A DNA stretch of 64,000 nucleotides from an uncultured Oscillibacter sp. (GTDB taxonomy: Bacteria > Bacillota > Clostridia > Oscillospirales > Oscillospiraceae): the NCBI GenBank assembly GCA_910587705.1, contig CAJUMX010000001.1, forward strand, positions 124,001-188,000. The letters run 5' to 3'. This document shows, one piece after another, positions 58,001 to 64,000 of the stretch. Position 1 is the first letter of the stretch, and the number at the start of each line of letters is the position of its first letter. The notes under the pieces were generated by a model, which searched no databases, was not told where the DNA came from, and was given only the letters and a program-made list of their open reading frames with translations. The translations under genes and the position numbers were made by a program.

Positions 58001-59884
58001 ATGAAAGAAAGAGTCCAAAAATTTGGACGGTTCCTCAGCGGCATGGTCATGCCCAACATTGGAGCCTTCATCGCCTGGGGCCTAATCGCCGCCTTCTTCA
58101 TTCCGGACGGCTGGTTCCCCAACGACACCATCAACGGCATGGTGGGTCCCATGCTCCGCTTCCTGCTCCCCATCCTGATCGGCTACACCGGCGGCAAGGC
58201 CGTGGGCGGGCAAAAAGGCGCGGTTACCGGCGCCCTGGCCACCCTGGGCGCCATCGCCGCCACGGAGAGCACCATGTTCATCGGGGCTATGATCTGCGGC
58301 CCCTTGGGCGGCTGGTGCATCAAGAAGTTTGACAAGGCCATGGAGGGCCATATCCCCGCGGGCTTCGAAATGGTGGTCAACAACTTCTCCGTGGGCATCA
58401 TCGGCGCCATCCTGGCGATTTTGTCCATCTATGTCATCGCCCCCGTCTGTGTGACCCTCACCACTTGGCTGGGCGCGGGCGTGGAGTTCCTGGTCGCCCA
58501 CAGCCTCCTGCCTCTGACTGCCGTCCTGGTGGAGCCCGCCAAGGTCCTCTTCCTGAACAACGCCATCAACCACGGCGTCTTTACTCCCATCGGCACGGAA
58601 CAGGCCATGGAAATGGGCAAGTCCATCCTCTTCATGATCGAGTCCAACCCCGGTCCCGGCCTGGGCCTCCTGCTGGCCTACTGCGTGGCGGGCAAGGGCG
58701 AGACCCGCTCCTCCGCCGGAGCCGCCGCCGTCATTCAGTTTGTGGGCGGCATCCATGAAATTTACTTCCCCTATGTCCTCATGAACCCCATCGTCATCCT
58801 GGGCCCCATGATCGGCAACATCGTGGGCATCTTCACCCTCTCCGCCCTGGGCGGCGGCCTGGCGGCCGCGGCCTCCCCCGGCAGCATCATCGCGGAAATG
58901 CTCATGACCCCCAAGGGCGGATACCTCGCCAACATCGCGGGCATCGGCATCGCCGCCGTGGTCAGCTTCCTCATCTCCGTGTTTTTGCTGAAATTCTTTG
59001 GCAAGGACGCCAGCCTGGAAGAGGCCCAGGCCCAGGTCGCCGCCTCCAAGGCCGCTTCCAAGGGCCAGGCCGCTCCCGCCGCCTCCGCCGGTGCCTCCGT
59101 CTCCGCTAAGGATGTCCGGAAGATCGTCTTTGCCTGCGACGCGGGCATGGGCTCCTCCGCCATGGGGGCCACCATGGTCCGCAACAAGCTCAAGGACGCG
59201 GGCATCACGGACATTGAGGTCATCCACTTCCCCGTGGGCGAGATTCCCGGCGACTGCCAGATCGTCGTCACCCACCACGAGCTCTCCGGCCGGGCCGCCC
59301 AGCGGGCTCCCCAGGCCCGGATCATCCCCATCAAGAACTTCATGGGCGCACCGGAGTACAATACCCTGGTGCAGGAGCTGCTGGATGCCCGGAAGGGCGG
59401 TTCCGCCCCTGCGGCTCCCGCCGCCGTGGAAGAGGCTCCCGCCGCCGCGGAGCAGCCCATCCTGCTGGAGAAAAAGAACATCGTTCTAAACTGCAAGCCC
59501 GTCAGCCCCGAGGAGGCCATCAAGGCCGTGGGCAAACGGATGGTGGAAAGCGGCTATGTGGAGGAGGCCTATATCCAGGGCATGCTGGACCGGGAAGCCA
59601 GCTTCTCCGTGGCCATCGGCAGCCATGTGGCCATTCCCCACGGCACCGAGGAATCCCGGAAGGCCATCAAGAAAACCGGGCTCATCGTCATGACCTATCC
59701 CGAGGGCATCGAGTGGGGAGACGAGACCGTCCGTCTGGTGGTGGGCATCGCCTCCACCGGAGAGGACCACCTGGGTATCCTGGGCAAAATCGTCGAGGTG
59801 GCCGAAACCGAGGAGGACACCGACGCCCTGGTGGACAACGCCAGCGTGGACCAGCTCTACAAGCTGCTAAACGGTCTGGAATAA
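58001..59884 (+). CDS. mtlA: PTS mannitol transporter subunit IICBA
   Basis: 627 residues, close to E. coli MtlA. Domain IIC (about 1-345): FGRFLSGMVMPNIGAFIAWG and IQFVGGIHEIYFPYVLMNPI. After an Ala/Ser linker, IIB (about 370-460) has the phospho-cysteine in KIVFACDAGMGSSAMGATMV. After an Ala/Pro linker, IIA (about 480-627) has the active His in VAIGSHVAIPHGTEESRKAI. A fully fused C-B-A order, whereas many Firmicutes encode IIA separately. It imports mannitol as mannitol 1-phosphate, to be oxidised by MtlD (63718). Confidence 0.96.
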   Translation: MKERVQKFGRFLSGMVMPNIGAFIAWGLIAAFFIPDGWFPNDTINGMVGPMLRFLLPILIGYTGGKAVGGQKGAVTGALATLGAIAATESTMFIGAMICGPLGGWCIKKFDKAMEGHIPAGFEMVVNNFSVGIIGAILAILSIYVIAPVCVTLTTWLGAGVEFLVAHSLLPLTAVLVEPAKVLFLNNAINHGVFTPIGTEQAMEMGKSILFMIESNPGPGLGLLLAYCVAGKGETRSSAGAAAVIQFVGGIHEIYFPYVLMNPIVILGPMIGNIVGIFTLSALGGGLAAAASPGSIIAEMLMTPKGGYLANIAGIGIAAVVSFLISVFLLKFFGKDASLEEAQAQVAASKAASKGQAAPAASAGASVSAKDVRKIVFACDAGMGSSAMGATMVRNKLKDAGITDIEVIHFPVGEIPGDCQIVVTHHELSGRAAQRAPQARIIPIKNFMGAPEYNTLVQELLDARKGGSAPAAPAAVEEAPAAAEQPILLEKKNIVLNCKPVSPEEAIKAVGKRMVESGYVEEAYIQGMLDREASFSVAIGSHVAIPHGTEESRKAIKKTGLIVMTYPEGIEWGDETVRLVVGIASTGEDHLGILGKIVEVAETEEDTDALVDNASVDQLYKLLNGLE

Positions 59885-59907
59885 GCCCGAGGCACGCCAG
59901 ACAATCA

Positions 59908-59938
59908 GACAGCCGGACCTTGCGGTCCGGCTGTCTCC
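59908..59938. terminator. Bidirectional terminator
   Basis: Perfect 12-bp stem (59908-59919 with 59924-59935), 4-nt loop, between the convergent mtlA and glmS genes. Confidence 0.8.
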
Positions 59939-59945
59939 ATACCAG

Positions 59946-61784
59946 TTATTCAACAGTTACAGACTTTGCCAAATTCCTCGGCTTATCGATGTCACAGCCC
60001 CGCTGAAGGGCCACGTAATAGGCAAAGAGCTGGAGGGGCACAATGGACAAAGAGGGCTGGAGCAAGGGGTGGGTCTCCGGCACGGCGACCACTGCGTCGG
60101 CGGTCTTGGCCATCCGCTCCCGGAAGCCCTCGGTGGTGACCGCCAGCACGGCGGCTCCCCGGGCCTTTACCTCCACCACGTTGCTCATGGCCTTGTCGAA
60201 GAGGGCGGCATAGGTCCCCAGGGCCACCACCAGCGTCCCCGGCTCGATGAGGGAGATGGTCCCGTGCTTCAGCTCCCCGGAGGCGTAGGCCTCCGAGTGA
60301 ATGTAGCTGATCTCCTTCAATTTGAGAGAGCCCTCCAGTCCCATGGCGTAGTCTAAGTTCCGGCCGATGAAGAAAATGCTGTCGTGGTTAAAGAAGCGGG
60401 AGGCGAAGTACTTCGTGTCCTCAAAGTTCGCAAGAACCTTCCGCATCTTCTCCGGCAGGGCCTGGAGCTCCGTCAAAATCGCGTCGTATTCGCAAGCTTC
60501 CACCGTCCCCAGCAGGTCCGCCAGATACAGCCCCACCAGGTTCAGCGCCGCCAGCTGGGTGGAATAGCCCTTGCTGGTAGCCACGGCGATTTCCGGCCCG
60601 GCCCAGGTGTAAAGCACGTCGTCCGCCTCCCGGGCGATGGAGCTGCCCACCACGTTGCAGATGGCCAGGGTCCGGCCTCCCAGGCGCTTGGCCTCCCGGA
60701 GGGCGGCCATGGTATCCAGCGTCTCCCCGGACTGGCTGATGGCAATGACCAGGGTGTGCTCATCCACCAAAGGCTCGCTGTATCGGAATTCCGAGGCCAG
60801 CGCCACTTCCACCGGGCGGCGGAGCAGCCGCTCCCAGGTGTATTTTCCCACCACTCCCGCGTGATAGGCGGAGCCGCAGGCGATCATGTAGATATGGGAG
60901 ATGCTCCTCACGTACTCCGCCGTCAGGCGGATGTCGTCCAGCACCACCCGCCCCTCCCGGATGCGGGGGGAGATGGTCTTTTGCAGGGCCTCCGGCTGTT
61001 CCAGAATCTCCTTGAACATGAAGTGGGGGAAGCCGCCCTTTTCGGCGGAGGCCGCGTCCCAGTCAATGCGGCTGTGCTGTTTCTCCAGGGGGTTTCCCTC
61101 GCCGTCAAAGACATCCACGCTCTGGGCCGTCAGCACGGCAATCTCCCCGTCGTTCATATAGGTCACCTCCCGGGTGTGCCGGATGATGGCGGTGGCGTCG
61201 GAGGCGATGAAGTTCTCCCCCTCCCCAAAGCCGATGATCAGCGGGCTGTCCTTCCGGGCGGCGATGAGGGCGTTGGGGTAATCGGAGCAGATGATGCCAA
61301 AGGCATAGGACCCCTCAATCCGCCGCAGGCACCGGCCCACGGCCTCCAGCATGTTGCCGCACTCCTGGTAGTGGAACTCCAGGAGGTGGGCCACGACTTC
61401 CGTGTCCGTCTCGGAGGTGAAGGCCACCCCCTGCCGGGTAAGCTGTTCCTTAAGCTCCAGGTAATTTTCAATGATGCCGTTATGTACCAGGGCGATTTTT
61501 CCGTCCCCGCTGACGTGGGGATGAGCGTTGACGTCGTTGGGCTCTCCGTGGGTGGCCCAGCGGGTGTGCCCGACGCCCAGGGACCCTTCCAAGTCCGCAC
61601 CGTCATGAATCAGGTCCGCCAGCACCTGGAGGCGGCCCTTGGACTTTCGGACCTGAAGTCCCCTTCTCTCCGATCGGACGGCGACGCCCGCCGAATCATA
61701 GCCCCGGTACTCCATCTGCCGCAGGCCCTCCAGCAACACGGGGGCAGCCTGCTTTTGGCCTACAAAGCCAACAATTCCACACAT
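59946..61784 (-). CDS. glmS: Glutamine-fructose-6-phosphate aminotransferase (isomerising)
   Basis: 612 residues, normal length. It makes glucosamine 6-phosphate from fructose 6-phosphate and glutamine, the first step to cell-wall amino sugars. The N-terminal nucleophile Cys is the residue after Met (MCGIVGFVGQKQAAPVLLEG); the glutaminase core includes VGHTRWATHGEPNDVNAHPH. Two SIS sugar isomerase domains follow (AISQSGETLDTMAALREAKR). The conserved C-terminus is DKPRNLAKSVTVE. Expression is set by the upstream ribozyme. Confidence 0.97.
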   Translation of the reverse strand: MCGIVGFVGQKQAAPVLLEGLRQMEYRGYDSAGVAVRSERRGLQVRKSKGRLQVLADLIHDGADLEGSLGVGHTRWATHGEPNDVNAHPHVSGDGKIALVHNGIIENYLELKEQLTRQGVAFTSETDTEVVAHLLEFHYQECGNMLEAVGRCLRRIEGSYAFGIICSDYPNALIAARKDSPLIIGFGEGENFIASDATAIIRHTREVTYMNDGEIAVLTAQSVDVFDGEGNPLEKQHSRIDWDAASAEKGGFPHFMFKEILEQPEALQKTISPRIREGRVVLDDIRLTAEYVRSISHIYMIACGSAYHAGVVGKYTWERLLRRPVEVALASEFRYSEPLVDEHTLVIAISQSGETLDTMAALREAKRLGGRTLAICNVVGSSIAREADDVLYTWAGPEIAVATSKGYSTQLAALNLVGLYLADLLGTVEACEYDAILTELQALPEKMRKVLANFEDTKYFASRFFNHDSIFFIGRNLDYAMGLEGSLKLKEISYIHSEAYASGELKHGTISLIEPGTLVVALGTYAALFDKAMSNVVEVKARGAAVLAVTTEGFRERMAKTADAVVAVPETHPLLQPSLSIVPLQLFAYYVALQRGCDIDKPRNLAKSVTVE

Positions 61785-61834
61785 GGAAATTCGTTCCTCC
61801 TAATTTAAAAAATTAAGAGGACAAATGCGCAGTC

Positions 61835-61992
61835 ACTTGTCTCCTCAGGACGGTCACGGCTCCTCTGTTTTGCGGTCGCCCGCATATTTGTAAGCCGTGT
61901 CACGCGCCCGCCCAGGGCACGGAGGGGCATCCGCCGAACCGTTCGATACTCCCCTCACCTCGTTATCCGGCCGAAACCGGCGCATGGCGCTT
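61835..61992 (-). ncRNA. glmS ribozyme (glucosamine-6-phosphate-activated self-cleaving riboswitch)
   Basis: On the minus strand AAAGCGCC is followed 22 nt later by ACGAGGTGAGGGGAGTATCG, and then CGGTTCGGCGGATGCCCCTC. This matches the glmS core consensus (AGCGCC...GACGAGGUGGGGUUUAUCGAGA..UUCGGCGGAUGACUCCC). The self-cleavage site should lie between A61991 and G61990. The 3' boundary (P3/P4 part) is approximate. It lies 52 nt before the glmS start, about 60 nt after its promoter. Confidence 0.93.
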
Positions 61993-62059
61993 TGATGGGA
62001 ATGTTCCCATGGCCTCCTTTCACCTCTGCGATTTTGATTTGGCCCTTCGGCCTCCCTGC

Positions 62060-62088
62060 ATTATACGAAAGCAGGGCACAAATGTCAA
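62060..62088 (-). promoter_or_regulatory. Consensus promoter for glmS
   Basis: Minus strand TTGACA (62088-62083), 17 nt, TATAAT (62065-62060): a perfect vegetative promoter. The transcript begins near 62053, just upstream of the ribozyme. Confidence 0.9.
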
Positions 62089-62146
62089 CTCACCCGGACG
62101 CCCGGCCTCTGTCCGAAAATTTTGCCAACTTTTCCCCCTCCGCGTC

Positions 62147-62175
62147 TTGCCGCCGCCCCGGCAAAATGGTATACT
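62147..62175 (+). promoter_or_regulatory. Promoter for pgi
   Basis: TTGCCG (62147-62152), 17 nt, TATACT (62170-62175), divergent from the glmS promoter. Confidence 0.7.
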
Positions 62176-62247
62176 AATCTCAATACGGTTTCCGGCTCCG
62201 CCGGAGCCCACAAAATCCATGAAACCTCACGGAAAGGAAGCTGCATC

Positions 62248-63585
62248 ATGCTGAACGTCAAATCCTTCCAGATCGAAAACTTTATCCCCGCCGATTACCA
62301 GAACGCCGCCGCCCCCCGGCTGGCGGAGGCCCAGGAAAAGCTCCAGAAGCACACCGGAGCGGGCCACGAGTTCACCGACTGGGTTCGTCTCCCTGTGGAC
62401 TACGACAAGGAGGAGTTCACCCGTATCCAGGCCGCCGCCAAAAAGATTCAGGGCGACTCCAAGGCCCTGGTGGTCATCGGCATCGGCGGAAGCTACCTGG
62501 GCGCCCGGGGCGTGGTGGAATACCTCTGCTCCCCCAACTACAACCAAAAGCCCGGAAAGAAAACCCCCAACATCTATTTCGTGGGCAACGGCCTCTCTGC
62601 CGACGCCATGCAGGAGGTCTTTGACCTCATCGGGGACCAGGATTTCTCCGTCAACGTCATCTCCAAGTCCGGCACCACCACCGAGCCCGCTGTCGCCTTC
62701 CGCTTTTTCCGGGACACCCTGGAGAAGAAGTACGGCAAGGCCGGAGCCAAGGGGCGCATCTATGCCACCACCGACAAGGCCCGGGGCGCTTTGAAGTCCC
62801 TGGCCAACGAGGAGGGCTGGGAGAGCTTCGTGGTGCCCGACGGCGTGGGCGGGCGGTACTCTGTCCTCACCGCCGTGGGCCTGCTGCCCATCGCCGTGGC
62901 CGGAATCAGCATTGAAGAGCTCATGGGCGGCGCGGCCAAGATGATGAAGCTCTGCGAGACCGCCTCCTATGAAAACCCCGCCTGGACCTACGCCGCCCTC
63001 CGGGACGCGCTGTATCAGAAGGGCTGGAGCATCGAGGTGCTGGCCTGCTACGACCCCGCCTTCCGCTTCATGCTGGAGTGGTGGAAGCAGCTCTACGGCG
63101 AAAGCGAGGGCAAGGACGGCAAGGGCCTCTTCCCCGCAAGCGTGGAGTTCACCGCCGATCTCCACTCCATGGGCCAGTATATCCAGGCCGGGCGGCGCAT
63201 CATGTTTGAGACCGTGGTCCGCCTGGGGGCCTCTGAACACCAGCTGCTGGTGCCCAAGGACGAGGTCAACGGCGACGGGCTGAACTTCCTGGCCGGGGAG
63301 TCCATGGACTACATCCGGGACAAGGCCATGGAGGGCACCCTGCTTGCCCACACCGAGGGCGGCGTGCCCAACGTCATCGTGGAAACCGACGGCAAGAGCG
63401 CCGACTCCCTGGGCCAGCTTATCTACTTCTTCGAGTACGCCTGCGGACTGTCCGGCTACCTGCTGGAGGTCAACCCCTTCGACCAGCCCGGCGTGGAGGC
63501 TTACAAAAAGAACATGTTCGCCCTGCTGGGCAAGCCCGGCTACGAGGCCCAGAAGGCCGAGCTAGAGGCCAAGCTGGGCAAGTAA
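62248..63585 (+). CDS. pgi: Glucose-6-phosphate isomerase
   Basis: 445 residues from the ATG at 62248, behind GGAAAGGAAGCTGCATC; an in-frame ATG at 62122 would precede the promoter. It interconverts glucose 6-phosphate and fructose 6-phosphate. PGI motifs: LVVIGIGGSYLGARGVVEYL, NVISKSGTTTEPAVAFRFFR, VEFTADLHSMGQYIQAGRRI, and YACGLSGYLLEVNPFDQPGV. Short (bacterial/Bacillus-type) form. The downstream gene mtlD feeds fructose 6-phosphate into this step. Confidence 0.97.
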   Translation: MLNVKSFQIENFIPADYQNAAAPRLAEAQEKLQKHTGAGHEFTDWVRLPVDYDKEEFTRIQAAAKKIQGDSKALVVIGIGGSYLGARGVVEYLCSPNYNQKPGKKTPNIYFVGNGLSADAMQEVFDLIGDQDFSVNVISKSGTTTEPAVAFRFFRDTLEKKYGKAGAKGRIYATTDKARGALKSLANEEGWESFVVPDGVGGRYSVLTAVGLLPIAVAGISIEELMGGAAKMMKLCETASYENPAWTYAALRDALYQKGWSIEVLACYDPAFRFMLEWWKQLYGESEGKDGKGLFPASVEFTADLHSMGQYIQAGRRIMFETVVRLGASEHQLLVPKDEVNGDGLNFLAGESMDYIRDKAMEGTLLAHTEGGVPNVIVETDGKSADSLGQLIYFFEYACGLSGYLLEVNPFDQPGVEAYKKNMFALLGKPGYEAQKAELEAKLGK

Positions 63586-63626
63586 GCTGCTTTTTGCGGC
63601 AGACCCCAGCGTAAAGCCGCTCACCA

Positions 63627-63662
63627 AAGGCCGCCCCGTCCCCCAAGCGAGGCGGCCTTCTT
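63627..63662 (+). terminator. Hairpin terminator
   Basis: Perfect 9-bp stem (63627-63635 with 63651-63659), then CTTCTTC. Weak T tract. Confidence 0.6.
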
Positions 63663-63717
63663 CAAACCAGAGCGAAAACGATTACCGCACCCAAATCTTT
63701 ACTTTCAGGAGGCGTCT

Positions 63718-64000
63718 ATGAAACAGGCAATTCAAATCGGCGCGGGCAACATCGGCCGGGGGTTCATCGGGGCCCTGCTCAGCCAGGCGGGCTGGCACGT
63801 CACCTTTGCCGACGTGGTGGAGCCCATCATCGAGGCGCTAAACCGGGACCACGGCTACACGGTTCACATTCTGGACAAGGAGCCCGGCGAAATCGCCATC
63901 CACAATGTGGACGGCGTGATCTCCACCTCCCCGGAGTTCGCCCAGAAGGTAGCCCAGTGCTCCCTCATCACCACCGCCGTGGGCCCCAATGTCCTGCCCA
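63718..64000 (+). CDS. mtlD: Mannitol-1-phosphate 5-dehydrogenase (N-terminal part)
   Basis: ATG at 63718, behind CAGGAGGCGTCT; 94 codons are visible and the gene runs off the end of the window. MKQAIQIGAGNIGRGFIGAL contains the MtlD dinucleotide-binding loop GAGNIGRGF. DVVEPIIEALNRDHGYTVHI and LITTAVGPNVLP are typical of the family. It oxidises mannitol 1-phosphate, delivered by MtlA, to fructose 6-phosphate. Confidence 0.95.
   Translation, partial: MKQAIQIGAGNIGRGFIGALLSQAGWHVTFADVVEPIIEALNRDHGYTVHILDKEPGEIAIHNVDGVISTSPEFAQKVAQCSLITTAVGPNVLP

Noticed and set aside
58082..59278. 398-codon minus-strand open frame opposite mtlA
   Set aside because: Shadow of the MtlA IIC/IIB domains; composition unlike any protein.
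1..64000. CRISPR arrays, tRNA or rRNA genes, complete insertion sequences
   Set aside because: No regularly spaced repeats, tRNA-like cloverleaf, rRNA sequence or intact transposase was found while reading both strands.

Overview
The window is 64 kb of GC-rich, densely packed bacterial DNA. It suggests an anaerobic Clostridia relative, probably of the Oscillospiraceae/Oscillibacter type (inference from gene content, not placed by phylogeny). The clues are Gram-positive style AGGAGG ribosome binding sites, a CD1871A-type CXXC mini-protein beside a NapH-like ferredoxin, a glmS ribozyme, maltodextrin ABC genes without their own ATPase, two tripartite tricarboxylate transporter (TTT) systems, and purine salvage genes. 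No rRNA, tRNA or CRISPR array was seen.

Region 1 (0-10 kb) opens with the 3' part of a sigma-54-type regulator whose AAA+ core has lost its key motifs. A decayed tyrosine integrase follows. Next is a LysR regulator divergent from a seven-gene acid-utilisation operon: RraA/HMG-aldolase-like protein, NAD(P)-dependent dehydrogenase, TctC-TctB-TctA transporter, and both subunits of a fumarase/tartrate-dehydratase-like Fe-S hydro-lyase. A second integrase-like relic lies downstream.

Region 2 (10-21 kb) is an accessory island: a VWA-domain membrane protein, a tail/baseplate-like protein, two unknown proteins (one possibly an Eag-type effector chaperone), and a broken Rhs/YD-repeat gene ending in an AT-rich toxin-like tip with a putative immunity gene. 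A membrane gene with an in-frame TAG, an ECF sigma factor with a DUF4367-type partner, a small secreted protein and a 470-residue unknown protein complete it. The AT-rich patches and broken genes suggest horizontal turnover.

Region 3 (21-30 kb) holds a LacI regulator with a perfect palindromic operator at its own promoter, an MBL-fold hydrolase, a second TTT transporter and a PfkB sugar kinase. It then holds an unusual gene with a RelB/DinJ-type antitoxin domain fused to a long helical region, directly upstream of a flotillin (SPFH) gene.

Region 4 (30-56 kb) is metabolic. It contains adenine deaminase and a divergent NCS2 purine permease, a thioredoxin/CXXC peptide/ferredoxin redox trio, carbamate kinase, a maltodextrin operon (binding protein, two permeases, LacI, MalQ) with a double operator, cysteine synthase, a TIM-barrel isomerase, an antiporter, AraC plus EamA exporter, a LytTR two-component system, and a purine nucleoside phosphorylase/amidohydrolase/Fe-alcohol dehydrogenase operon.

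Region 5 (55-64 kb) has a 25-codon mini-gene, an aminotransferase, and a cluster centred on fructose phosphates: a 44-codon leader ORF, fruK, mtlA (IICBA), glmS with its ribozyme, pgi, and the start of mtlD.
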